Source of the DNA: Campanula takesimana
Lineage: Eukaryota; Streptophyta; Magnoliopsida; Asterales; Campanulaceae
DNA: 64,000 nucleotides
Assembly (NCBI GenBank): GCA_026119855.1
Contig: JAOWBW010000036.1
Location: 1,116,001-1,180,000, forward strand
Direction: 5' to 3'
Part shown: positions 9,634 to 21,028 of the stretch, in pieces
Layout: every line of letters begins with the position of its first letter
Position numbering within the stretch: position 1 is the stretch's first letter
The notes under the pieces: generated by a model
Told to the model about the DNA's origin: nothing
What the model saw: only the letters and a program-made list of their open reading frames with translations
Database searches by the model: none
Made by a program: the position numbers and the translations under genes

Positions 9634-11045
9634 TGTTGGGTATGCTTATCTCTTAACCCTCCTAATTATGTTAGAATTGATTGATACCATCACCTAAGAG
9701 TATTTTATGGACTTTAGGACCCTATGTAAGAAGTTTTATGACTTCGATTTTTAGCTTAGTCCATTTTATAGTATAGGCTTAGAATATAGGATTTGGAGCG
9801 AAAATGAATGAAGAGCTAAGCAAGACTGTGGTCTCTACGCAGGATACCACTGCGCAGGTCTCTCCTGCGCAGCATTCTACCTTGCTCAGTTTTCGATGCA
9901 TTCAGATCACCTAACTTGGAAAACGCTTAGTAGATGCACGCTTATTAAAGTGCTGAGGTGTGCAGAAACGACAAAGCAAGCATACTCAGCATATCTAACG
10001 GTGGAGATGCACTCAAACGAAATATTTCAAATGAAGACAGCTGTCAACCTTCTAGAAGAAGCTTTTGAATTTGGTCTTCATGCTCAGTCTCCAACGGCTC
10101 AAGGATCCCTGCGCACCAATCATATTGTGTCAGGTCATCAACCTTGATCAGAGCCCCAACGGCTATAAAGGACATCTGCGCACCAATCATATAGTGCCAG
10201 CTCATCGTCCTTGCTCAAAGCTCCAACGGCTAGTTTTAAGCTCTCTGCTATAAATAGCTTGCTCATCTTCATTTCCAAGTTGCTAGAGTTTGTGCTTTCA
10301 TAAGTGTCTTTGAAGTTAAGAAGATTGCTGCTCATAATCCCAGATTCAAGAACAACCTTCAAACATTTATACCTTCAAACTCCTGCCCAGATCCTAAGCC
10401 TTATATCACCAGAATTCTTTATGCTCTTCATCTCATAGATTCATGGAGCCCTGAAATTCTGTCAGACACACACACCTCTTGAAGCTTCGATCATTTAGAT
10501 CTTACTTCTCGAGAAACACCGGTTTAGTCTAGGATTTGCACTTCATAGATTAGATTTTGATATGAGTTTTGATTCTTTGTAATCTTGTAAAAGCGCCTCA
10601 CATCAATATAAATCTCAGTAGAAAATCCAAGACTAACCATCTTGGTAGAGGACGTAGATCTTTCTTCGATCGAACCTCTCCAAATAGCTTGTTCGTTATT
10701 CTCGCTATTTATTTCCTGCTTAATTATTTCTAAATTACTGCTTTGTTTGATCTTATCAGATTGCTATTATTGCTGCAGTGTTTGTTATTGCTTATTGCCT
10801 TAGAACCTTTTTAAACCAACTCTTTTAGCCAAAACTTAGCGCGTGCGTTTTTGTCCCTGTGCAGTGCTGGTTTAAATTTCCGCTGTGAATTTCACACTCT
10901 CACTGCGCGCTATACTTAGCTTATTTGAGAATTGTGCGCATAAGACATTGATTTGCAAAAGGGTTTGAAAATAATTATTAAAACGCTATTCACCCCCCCC
11001 CCCTCTAGCATTTTTCATACTCTTGTTGCCCTTTTGGGACCAACA
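9634..11045 (+). repeat. Element A 5' LTR (1,412 bp)
   Basis: It starts TGTTGGGTATGC and ends GGGACCAACA. U3 holds about 2.5 imperfect ~65-bp repeats (10,091-10,234) built of CCAACGGCT, CTGCGCACC and AATCATAT. A C-tract followed by TCTAGC lies near the 3' end. Short frames inside it recur in the 3' LTR and are not genes. Confidence 0.96.
10155..10257 (+). promoter_or_regulatory. Element A LTR promoter with MSA-like sites
   Basis: CCCAACGGCTA (10155-10165) overlaps a TATAAAG, and TCCAACGGCTA (10222-10232) stands 16 bp before TATAAATAG (about 10,249-10,257). Both fit the plant mitosis-specific activator consensus YCYAACGGYYA bound by three-repeat MYB proteins. The second TATA is the likelier core promoter. 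Activity is inferred, not shown. Confidence 0.5.
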
Positions 11046-11047
11046 AG

Positions 11048-11059
11048 TGGTATCAGAGC
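11048..11059 (+). promoter_or_regulatory. Element A primer-binding site
   Basis: TGGTATCAGAGC lies 2 nt after the LTR end and is complementary to the 3' end of plant initiator tRNA-Met. It primes minus-strand cDNA synthesis. Confidence 0.95.
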
Positions 11060-11119
11060 AAACACCTTCATAAAACTTGTTTTGTTTTTCAAGCTTAACA
11101 GCTTGGGTGCCGATTCAAG

Positions 11120-13398
11120 ATGGCTTCAAAATCTTGGGCAAAGGCTAACTATTCACATGTTCCAGTGCTGAATGAAGATCACTTCGAAATCTGGAAGCAC
11201 TGCATGCTCACTCATTTTTATTCTATCGGCGAGATCCTCCACGACATCGTTCTTGAAGGACCCTACATCCCAACGAAGGCTAATCCAGATACTGCTACCA
11301 ACAAGGACAATCCTACAATCAAGAAGACCAAAGAGGAATGGACCGATGAAGAAAAGAAATGGGTTGGCTATGATGGAAGAGAAAGAAACATCATTCTTAG
11401 CACTCTAGACCTCTCCACTCACAATCAAATTGTGAGCGGTGGACCTGCAAAGGAACTATGGGATGCTATTGAAGGATATGTGAATGGAGACAAAGTAAGC
11501 AAGGAAAACAAAAGATTTGTGGAAGAAAATTCAACTGCTTCATGAGAAAGGATGGTGAAACCTTGAGACAAACTTATGATCGCTTCTGTGCTGTTGTAAA
11601 CTCTTGTAAATATCTTGGAACCACATTCACTAATAAAGAAGTCAATTCTCAATTCTTAGATGCGCTAGGTTCCAGATATGTGCACAAGGCAAGTCATCTG
11701 GAAGATTCTGGATTTCTAAATACTTGGCCTCTGCGCAGCTTATACGCCAACTTAAAAGTGTATGAGCTAAAACTTGATCGAATTGATGAAACTGAAGGCA
11801 AAGGAAAACTTGTTTCCTATGTTACGTAAAAGGAACCTGCGCCTACTCAAACCTCAGACAAAGTCTCCACTTCCTCTCTACTTGAAATGGATGATGATGA
11901 TTTTGCTATGTTCGTAAAGCGATTTCAAAAGTTCAGGAAATTCTCAAAGCCAGGATCCTCAAGTAAAGCTCCAGTAAATTCTCTCGTGGCAGAGACTCAA
12001 AGAAAGATGATGACTTGGTCTGCTACAACTGCAGAAAGCCTGGTCATTTTGCTTCAAAATGCCCTACTCCAAAATTTGAGTACATGAAGAGGAATACTGC
12101 GCAGAGATCATCAAAGCAGCGCGGAATGATTGCTGAAGAAGACTGCGCAGAAAAGGAACTGAAGACTTGGATAGAGACTGACACTGAAGACAGTGATGAT
12201 GACTCTGAGGATGGACTGCTCTGCTTGGTGGCCAATGCTGATGCTGATAGCGATTCAGACAATGATCCCGATACGGACACAAAGGCTGCGCCAAGGACAA
12301 TTCAGAAGAAAGGTCCCACTATCACAGAACTGGTGGAAATGCGACATCTGACTCCAAGCAGACAGAATGGCAAGTACTTATTTGCCAGAGCAGACCTATC
12401 AAAGAAATTTGTAGCTGCGCCTCCGCGCAAAGAATCTCTTGAAATTCCTGCTGAAATTGTAATAGAAAAGGATGACTCTGCTGCTGAGCACGAGTCTATT
12501 TTTCAGCAAGATGAAAAGGTAATCAAGAAATTCAATTCTATGAAAGAAGCAGTGGACTTATCAATTGGAGAAATTTCACAGCTTAAGACGGAGAAAACTC
12601 TTTTAAAATCTGAGATCACCCTCCTTAAGGAGCAGATTAAGAGCATGACTCCTCTTACTGAAAAGAACCGTTTTCTTACAGATCAAAATGCGCTATTTAA
12701 AGTAAGAAACGAAGAATTGGCTGCTCAAGTAGCTGATCTCACAAAGATCACTGATGAGTGGACCAAATCTCGTGTCACTATGGATCAAATTCTAGAAACC
12801 CAAAAATCCATTGGAGATAAGGAGGCTTGGGGTTCTCAACTAGTGACAACTTTAAATGCGTCGTTTGCTCTGAAAAGGAAAAGGAATTTACACCCCAGCA
12901 AACTATTGAAATTCCTAAAGCAAAGCATTCTGCTTCAATGGGTAAAGGACAGGAGAAAGTCCATAGACAAAATTTCCATTATGTCTACCCAAAGAAGCAA
13001 ACTGGAAAAGCCAAGGGTAAGGCTAAGTTGAATCTGCGCTTGACAATGCACCTTTTGATATTTGTTGCGCTTCTCCTTCGAATGTCAAATCTGCGCATAA
13101 GGGTCATGCGCATGAAAGCCATGCACCTCAACGCCAGATGCGCATACTTAAGAAAAGCGCACCAAAACTTCAAAAGATGGTGTTTGTCAAAGCAAGTTCA
13201 TCTGCTCCTGTTAAGAATGCTGCGCCAAAGAAAAGTAAAGAGTTTGTGAAAACCCAATCTATAAGTGGCTTACATCATTGTGTTGTGTGTGATGGTTTAG
13301 GTCACAAGGCTGCAGAATGCCTTTTGCGATTTTCTCCTAATGCCAAGGGACGTAAAAATCCTAAGGTCAGACAGGAGTGGGTTGTCAAAAGTTGCTAA
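11120..13398 (+). pseudogene. gag: Element A gag, frameshifted
   Basis: The nucleocapsid/capsid precursor begins MASKSWAKANYSHVPVLNED. A UBN2/copia gag-like N-terminal half is followed by a CCHC knuckle CYNCRKPGHFASKC (12021-12062), an acidic D/S-rich stretch, a coiled-coil-like Leu/Lys-rich segment and a second knuckle CVVCDGLGHKAAEC (13279-13320). Compared with the homologous gag of element B, the reading frame shifts near 11,520, 11,990, 12,820-12,900 and 13,100-13,140, and an in-frame TAA sits at 11827. It would have formed the virus-like particle and packaged RNA. It ends VVKSC-stop, as in B. Confidence 0.9.
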
Positions 13399-13435
13399 CT
13401 CTAGGACCCAAGAATAAAGGGGACTTGCGTTTTTA

Positions 13436-16400
13436 ATGTCTGTTTTTCAGGTCTCCTGCTTCACTGCGCACTCTACACAAGCTAAAGCGCATATATGGTA
13501 CCTCGACAGTGGATGTTCTAGACACATGACTGGAGATGTCACCGCTCTTAAAGATGTGCATGAAGGAAGAGGTCCCTCTGTAACTTTTGGAGACAACAAC
13601 AAAAGGCACATAGTTGGATATGGAAGAATCAGAAAAGATAAAGTGTGCATTAAGAAAGTTATGCTCGTAGAAGGACTCAAGCACAACCTGCTCTCCATAT
13701 CACAATTCTGCGATAAAGGTTTGGAATGCCACTTCACTGCAACGCATTGCTACATCAAAGATGGCATATCCGGACTAACTTTACTCACAGGGACTCGTAA
13801 GACTAATGTTTACATTATTGATCTTACTGCTATAGATTCTATCACTAATCTCTGTTTTGTAGCAAAAAATGTCAGTGAAAGCAGCTGGCTATGGCATAAG
13901 CGCTTAAGTCATTTGAACTTCAAATATTTGGCTAAGCTAGGAAGGGAAAATCTTGTCAAATGGCTTCCCAAAGTAGCTGACCATCATGATAGAAAATGCG
14001 CAGCATACCAGCTTGGTAAACAACCTAAGCAGTCTTTCTCCAGCAAGATTGCCTCCACAACTTCCAAATGTTTACAACTGCTTCACATAGACTTGTTTGG
14101 ACCGGTCACCACCGCGAGCATTGGAGGAAACAAATATACTTTAGTTGTGGTAGATGACTACTCAAGATATACATGGGTCGAAACGATGATATCCAAAGAT
14201 GACTGCTATGATATCTTGACTGCTCTCTTTCGAAGACTCCAAACTCAAAAAGAAGACGACATCGTAAGCGTTAGATCAGACAACGGAATTGAATTCAAGA
14301 ATAATGGTGTTGCTCAATACTGCAATGACCATGGAATTGATCACAATTTCTCTGCAACTGGAGTTCCCCAACAAAATGGCGTTGTGGAAAGAAAGAATCG
14401 CACGTTGATTGAAGCTGAAAAAACAATAATAGCAGAAGCAAAGCTGCCTAAGTATTTCTGGAGCGAAGCTATCAACACTGCTTGCTTTACTCAGAATAGA
14501 TCCCTCATCAACAAAGCCTATAACAAGACTCCATATGAGCTATGGAGAGGAAGAGCGCCCAACATCGCTATCTTCAAGATTTTTGGCTGCAAATTCTATA
14601 TCCTCTATAATGGAAAAGACCATAGAGGTAAATTCGACGCCAAAGCAGATGAAGGTATTTTTGTTGGGTATGCCAAACATTCAAAATCTTTTCGTGTTTT
14701 TAATAGAACTACTCTAGTAATTGTAGAATCTGTACATGTTACTTTTGATGAGCATTCTCTCCTTAAGCCACATTTGGCTCCAAATAATTCTGATGATTCT
14801 GCTGAGAATGATGAGACAGGTACGCAGCCTCAAACTGCACCTGCGCAGAATGATAATCAAGTTAATCAAAGTCAGAATCAAGCAAGTCCATCTCATGCGC
14901 ATACACCCGATGCTGCGCCAGAAGTTGCAACTCCTGATGCGCAAACACCTCCTCCTGCGCATGATGTTTCTCCACTTTAGCAAATCACTTTTGATGACCT
15001 TGATGCTGGAGCAAATGAAGTACCCATTGAAGATCTTCGTATTCTTACTACTCAACCCAACTTACCTCCCGAGATTCGTGAAGTTAGAGATCATCCAACA
15101 TCAAATATCATTGGTGATCTCAATGTAGGGGTTCGTACTAGGAGAGCATCAAACTTTGATGATGAGTATCACTCTTTTATCTCCCAAATCGAACCAAAGA
15201 AGATTGATGAAGCGCTCCAAGATTCAAGATGGGTTACTGCTATGCAAGAATAGCTTAACCAATTTGAGCGCTGCAAGGTTTGGACTTTGGTACCCAGACC
15301 TCATGACCAAGGAGTTATTGGTACAAAATGGGTATTCAAAAACAAGATGGATGAGAATGGAATCATCACCAGGAACAAAGCAAGGTTGGTTGCGCAAGGT
15401 TATAGGCAAGAGGAAGCAATCGACTATGATGAAACTTTTGCGCCTGTAGCAAGACTAGAAGCTATCAGAATTTTCTTAGCTTATGCGTCTCACAAGAAAT
15501 TCAAGCTTTATCAAATGGATGTGAAGAGCGCATTTTCAACGGTGAACTCCAAGAGACGGTCTACGTAGCTCAACCCCCTGGATTTGAAGATAGAAAATTT
15601 CCAAATCACGTCTTCAAACTTCAAAAGGCTTTGTATGGACTTAAGCAAGCTCCAAGAGCATGGTACGATACTCTATCAAAATTCCTGCTAGAGAAAGGCT
15701 TCAAGCGCGGTAAAATCGATACAACTCTTTTTATTGCTAAGTATAATGATCACTATTTACTTGTTCAAATTTATGTCGATGATATTATATTTGGTTCTAC
15801 TAATGAGCTACCTTGTAAGCGCTTTGAAAAGCTCATGAAAAGCAAGTTTGAGATGAGTATGATGGAAGAACTCACATTTTTCCTCGGACTTTAAATCAAA
15901 CAATTGAATGATGGCATCTTCATAAATCAAGCCAAATACACAAGAGACTTGATCAAGAAATTTGGACTTGAGAATGCTAAAGCATACGACACTCCAATGG
16001 CTACGGGCAATAAACTTGACAAAGACTTAAAAGGTAAGAAAGTTGATCAAACTTTATATCGAGGTATGATTGGCTCTCTACTCTATCTTACTGCAAGTAG
16101 GCCAGATATTATGTTTAGTGTTTGTGTCTGTGCGCGCTATCAATCGGACCCTAGAGAAGCGCACTTAACTGCTGTTAAACGCATTATTCGTTATCTTTCT
16201 GGAACTGTTAACCTTGGACTTTGGTACACCAAAGATTCGAATTTCGATTTTCTAGGCTATTCAGATGCAGATTACGCAGCATGCACAATCAACAGGAAGA
16301 GCACAAGTGGAACTTGTCATTTCCTTGGAAATCGACTTGTTGCGTGGGCAAGCAAGAAGCAAGCTGTTGTGTCCATCTCCACTACAGAAGCTGAATACAT

Positions 16401-16716
16401 TGATGTTGGAAGTTGCTGCTGCCAAATCCTATGGATGAAGCAACAACTAGTGGACTATGGAATTAATGAAGGAAATTGCCCAATTTTCTGCGATAATATG
16501 TTCACCATAGCAGTATCCAACAATCCTGTCATGCATTCAAAGACAAAGCACATCGACATCAAATATCACTTTCTCAAGGACCACATGGAAAAAGGAAACA
16601 TTCATTTAGAGCACGTGGGCACAGATAATCAAATTGTTGATATCCTTACAAAGGCTCTTGACGCAAAGAGATTTGTCTTCTTGATAGGAGAAATGGGTAT
16701 GCTTGAACTCAGATAA
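13436..16716 (+). pseudogene. pol: Element A pol (PR-IN-RT-RH), broken
   Basis: The copia-order polyprotein begins MSVFQVSCF at 13436. It has protease DSGCSRHMTGD (near 13,507), an HHCC integrase zinc region (LWHKRLSHLNF), the integrase core (LHIDLFGP, RSDNGIEF, NGVVERKN), reverse transcriptase with YVDDI (15772-15786) and RNase H (STTEAEYID) near the C-terminus. Stops occur at about 14978 (TAG), 15251 (TAG) and 15892 (TAA), and one frameshift lies near 15,535-15,560. The frame is offset from gag. A proline-, alanine- and Gln-rich hinge at 14,830-14,970 carries clustered TGCGCA words. Confidence 0.94.
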
Positions 16717-17507
16717 CTTGTCCATACAATTTGTTAATACTAATGTTTTTGTGTTTGCTTGATAAGTTCTTAAAGGTTAATATTTCATGCATCTGCGCAG
16801 CTACTGCGCAATAAGTTAATACGCATGGAACAATTCAGTTATGAGATTTGAAGAATCTCTGCGCTATTTTAAGCGGTGCACATAATGTCACATGCGCATT
16901 TCTCGTGGATCGCAGGTAAGTCTTCTATTAATTAGAAATTACACATATGTCCCTGACTGAAAAGTCAACGCTTAGTTTACAAGGGTACTTGTGCAATTAA
17001 AATTTTCCCTCGCCTTATTTTTGAATTTTCTTGGGAAATTATGCTTTTGCCCCTGCGCATGTCCCATTATCATTAATGCAACCTGTCATTGATGATAGCG
17101 CCTGTTAGGATTCCTGAGCAACATTTATGAGGGAGTTGAAATGATTGTGACCTGCCTAGGACTGCTCACTCACGCGCGCATCAAGTCTGCGCACGCGCGT
17201 TCCCTATTCGGCCACGTCGCTTCGCTATCGTGTGCCTCTGCGTTTTTCACCAAACTCGCCGCCTTTCACCAAACTGCCGTGCTGACGTCATGCCCTCTTA
17301 TCCCTTTTCAGTATAAAACCCTTTGACCCTCCTCTTTCTCTCTCTCTTGCTCACTCTCTTCTTTCATAAAACCTTCACTCTCTTCCCTCTCTGCAAATCT
17401 TCCTCATCTCCCAACAATTTCCTTTCTCTCTCTCTCTTTGACTTTCTTTCCTTCACTCTCAGTCCCTTCTCTTTCATCCTCCTTTCGCAAACCCTAGTTC
17501 TATTTAA
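16717..17507 (+). promoter_or_regulatory. Element A pol-to-accessory-gene spacer with TATA
   Basis: Non-coding, with TGCGCA repeated (CTGCGCAGC and CTGCGCAAT near 16,793-16,812, CATGCGCAT near 16,893, CTGCGCAC near 17,187). CAGTATAAAACCC (about 17,310-17,322) is a good TATA box. It is followed by a CT-rich leader (17,330-17,500) and the ATG at 17508. This looks like an internal promoter for the accessory gene. Confidence 0.5.
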
Positions 17508-19530
17508 ATGGCTCCTCGAAAGGCAAAAGCTAAGGTTGTTGTTGAGGTCCATGAGTCCGTTGAAGAAGTTCCACCTCCAGAAGCTAAAACCGTCGACGAT
17601 ATGGTATAATCCTTAACCTTCGAATCCTTTTTTGGTCTGTCCGCCATTGTTGAGTTTCGAGCTCTAAAAGCTCCCCTTCTCGATTTCTATCTTATCTGTT
17701 AATCATTTTCAAAATCGTTTGTTGCTTTGGGTTTGTCTCTCTCTGATCTATCTATATATCTCCTTTATTTCATGATCAATGATGTTTTCACTTGATTTCT
17801 GCATTTTTTTTTGTTCGAAAACTCTTGAGCAGACGAACAGGTTTTCTCAGTTTCTGGGTTTGATGTCGTGTTTTTGGAAATTTCGTTGATATGGCTGTTT
17901 TCGTCCTTGAAATGCGGTCATTTCGACATGCTTTTTGTCCTTTTTGGTCAAACTTTGATTTTTGGTGTTCATGATGTTCTTCGTGTTCATGAACAGTCCT
18001 TCCGTGTTAATCAAGTTCTTGACTTTTCTCTTATACTTTGGATCGCCTATTTATCTCTAAGTGTTTGTGTTTTTGCGCATGCGTACTTGTTTTTGCGCAT
18101 TTTTTTTTCCTGTTGTGCGCATTATTTTCATGTTTTTTTCAAGTATGGAGTTGCTGCGCATACGTATATCTGCGCTATCTGCGCATGCGCTTCACTCCAT
18201 GCGCAATGCTTTTTGTCTAATCTCTTTCTTGTCTTGCGCAGAATTCTTTCTATTTCCTACAAGGATGGGAATTAGATCTTGCTGCGCTACAAAAATACGC
18301 TGTAGGGCGCAGGCTTATTCACCTCATGGATACCTCTGGCATTTTGCCTCTCTTCACTCTGGATTAGGACTTCTATGTCCCTTCATTGGTGGATGAATTC
18401 TTTGAAAACGCAGAGCGAGTCACCATGACGCACAAGCAAACTCGCATGAAGATTGTTGTTATCCGCTCCGTGGTTCAAAATTACTCAGTGCGCATCGTTC
18501 TTGCGTCACTGAAAATGCTTTGTGGATTTAATGTCGATGATGCGCCTGAAGTCTATTCTGAAGCTAAACAAAACAAGCTTGCGCAGAAACTGGTTGGGGA
18601 ACCCACTCTTGCAAAGAAGTGGAGCGTTCATGACAGAAAGGAGTTTGGTGAGGTGATGTATCACTTGTGCACCATTATTGGTGATTCAGTCAACTGCAAG
18701 AATGGAAATAAGGGCAAGTTCATTTCCAAGCAATGGTCTTACTGCGCTGCAGTTTATAATGGCGATACTCTGGACTGGTCCTCCGTTCTATTTGATGAAC
18801 TATGGGATGCATCGGAAAGCTACGACAAGCGCATGGACAAGAAAGTAGCCAAGTACAGAACTCACTGTAGGTTACTCTCTAAATACCTAATGAATGTTTC
18901 TGAGCTGCGCACCTTCGTGCAGAAACGTCCTGACCTCAAAGTTCTATGCACGAAGACCTATTCAATCTCTCACCTCTACTCACTGCGCAATGAAATTGGT
19001 CGCGGTGATTATCGCAAGATTTGGAACAAGGATAATAACCCCAACAAAGAAGATTGGGTTGATAGCGATGATAATGATGATGATGAAGCCCCCAAGGCCA
19101 AGTCCAAGAAAACTTCTGCGCAGCCTTCAAAGGCCGCTGCGCATGATGAGCCTGAAACGGCAGCTGCACAAGCAAAGCGCAAGGGCAAAGGTATTGCAGA
19201 TCCTGCGCCCGAAAAGGTGAAGGAGATTCCAAATGTCAGATCCACTGCTGGCATCAAAATCAGGTCAACCGACATGCCAGCCCCTTCTGCTCCCAAGCCT
19301 TCAAAGAAGCGCAAGGCTCCATCTGCGCCTGCTCCCTCTCCTGTCAAGTCTAAGAAAAGTCTGCTTTTTCCAGACTTCCTCCTGCGACAGCTATGGTTGA
19401 AGAAGACAGCGAGTCTCGTATGGATGAGACTGCTGATGCTGCGGTTGATACCGCGCAGGGGGAGCAAGTTCCCGAGGCTGCTGAAAAACCCTCTACTGCT
19501 CAGGGTCAAGGAGATAGTGATGACTGGATG
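17508..19530 (+). pseudogene. Element A 3' accessory ORF, 5' part
   Basis: Exon 1 is 17508-17603 (32 codons, MAPRKAKAK, ending ATG with donor GTATAATCC). The intron is 17604-18241, ending TTGCGCAG. Exon 2 starts at 18242. Junctions are inferred from the homologous gene of element B, where the first 14 residues of exon 2 align without a gap. The product has a ~200-residue conserved region (VDEFFENAERV...THCRLLSKYLM) resembling the 'putative plant transposon protein' domain, then a D/E-rich tract and Lys/Pro/Ala-rich tail with NLS-like SKKRKAPS. Breaks: an in-frame TAG near 18,366, a frameshift near 19,360-19,390, then insertion of element B at codon M in GDSDDWM. It sits where Sirevirus env-like genes sit, but no membrane segment is evident. 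The function is unknown. Confidence 0.75.
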
Positions 19531-20955
19531 TGTTGGGTATGCCCACTTATATCTCAGTTTCAATGTAATAGGATTGATTAGATTTGATTGATCCATCACC
19601 TAATTGTTATTTCATGGACTTTAGACCCACATGTAAGAAGTATTTATACTTCATTTTTTTAGGTTGTCCATTGTAATAGAATAGGCTTAGGAATAGGGCT
19701 AGAAGATCAAGATTCAAGAAAATCACATTTTGAGTTTGAGTCTCGCGCCATGCGCCTCACCCATGCGCCATGCGCCTCCTTAAGCGCGCGTATGAGTATG
19801 TGCCTAAGCATAGCTCATGCGCCTTAGATAATTCAGAACGCGCATACGCTACGCGCCTCTTAGCTCAAACGCGCCTCAAAGAAGTGTTTTTAACACTCAG
19901 TGATTTAACGAAGATTCAAAGACTTGAAAAGATTCAAACTACGCCAATGATCCAACGGTGGTTAAATAACACGTATGTACCTGCATCTAAGGACATCTGT
20001 CCATAACGGTCATATTTGTGTTATGTGTCTAACGGCTATAAAAGGACACGTGCTCCACTCATTAAGCGACAGCACATCCATCCTTTTCTCTGACTCACCA
20101 AGGATTTCCAATGGCTAGTTTTTGGGGCTCTACTATAAATACCCCATAACTTCAACCATTTGAAGTTGCTAAGAATTTCAAGAATTTCACTCTCAAGCGT
20201 TTGTTGAAGATTTGAAGATTGCCTTTGTTATTTCCAGAATTCTCAAGAACATCTTCATAACTTCATCCTTACCCCAGATCCTCAAGCTATAACACTTTAG
20301 TTTTCTTGTGCTCTCAATCTCAAAGATCTAAAGAGCCTTGATACTAAAATCACACACGCACCTCTTTAAGTTTGATCACTTAGATCTTTCTTTAAGAGAT
20401 ACACCGGTTATTGTTTTGGATTTGTTCATTTATAGAATATTAGATCTTGAGTTAGTGTATAAGCTCAATCGATTGTAATTTGTAACACTCCCTCATTATA
20501 TAAGATCTCCATTAGAAATCCAAGACTAACCATCTTGGTAGAGGACGTAGATCATTTTCCCGATCGAACCTCTCCAAATAGCTCTTGTTCATATCTTGCT
20601 ATTTCTTTACAAGTCCATATTATATCTAACTACTTGCTTGTTTATTTATTGTAGATTGATTGATTGAATTGTGCTGTGTTTGTTATATCACTTGCCTTAG
20701 TTTCTTATTTCACCCATTTTGAGCCAAAATACTTAGAGTGTGTGTGCGCCCCCTTTATCATACTTTGTGCCTATTTACATTAATAAATTCTGCTGTGCAT
20801 TTCACTCACTCACTTAGGTGCATATCATAACGCTTATTTGATAAAGTGCGCATTTGCAATTGAGTTTATCAAGGGTACGAAAAGAATTTTAAAACAGCTA
20901 TTCACCCCCCCCCTCTAGCTATTTTTCATACCCTTGTTGCCATTTGGGACCAACA
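19531..20955 (+). repeat. Element B 5' LTR (1,425 bp)
   Basis: It begins TGTTGGGTATGCCC and ends GGGACCAACA. 19,744-19,880 is dense in GCGCC words (ATGCGCCTC repeated). The 3' third resembles that of element A (CTTGGTAGAGGACGTAGATC, the C tract, TCTAGC). Confidence 0.96.
20028..20141 (+). promoter_or_regulatory. Element B LTR promoter: MSA site, TATA boxes, G-box
   Basis: TCTAACGGCTA (20028-20038) overlaps TATAAAAG (20037-20044), followed by a CACGTG G-box (20047-20052). A second TATA (TATAAATA) lies at 20134-20141. The 3' LTR keeps the first site (32136-32146) and has a second perfect MSA match at 32215-32225, mutated in this LTR. Confidence 0.5.
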
Positions 20956-20957
20956 AG

Positions 20958-20969
20958 TGGTATCAGAGC
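20958..20969 (+). promoter_or_regulatory. Element B primer-binding site
   Basis: TGGTATCAGAGC, 2 nt after the LTR, complementary to initiator tRNA-Met. Confidence 0.95.
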
Positions 20970-21028
20970 AAACACCTCTATAAAACACTTTTGTTTTTCA
21001 AGCTTAACAACTTGGGTGCCGATTCTAA

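Noticed and set aside
10091..10234. TGCGCA enrichment explained as codon or amino-acid bias
   Set aside because: The words occur in LTRs and introns and in more than one reading frame, so coding bias alone does not explain them.
9896..10362. Open frames of 60-80 codons inside the element A LTRs (also 35175-35647)
   Set aside because: They recur in both LTRs, overlap on opposite strands and match the U3 tandem repeat; no family resemblance.
13200..13446. Intron joining gag to pol through TTTCAG
   Set aside because: The acceptor-like TTTCAG is conserved, but I found no convincing conserved donor in gag that would restore the frame; kept only as an option in the finding.
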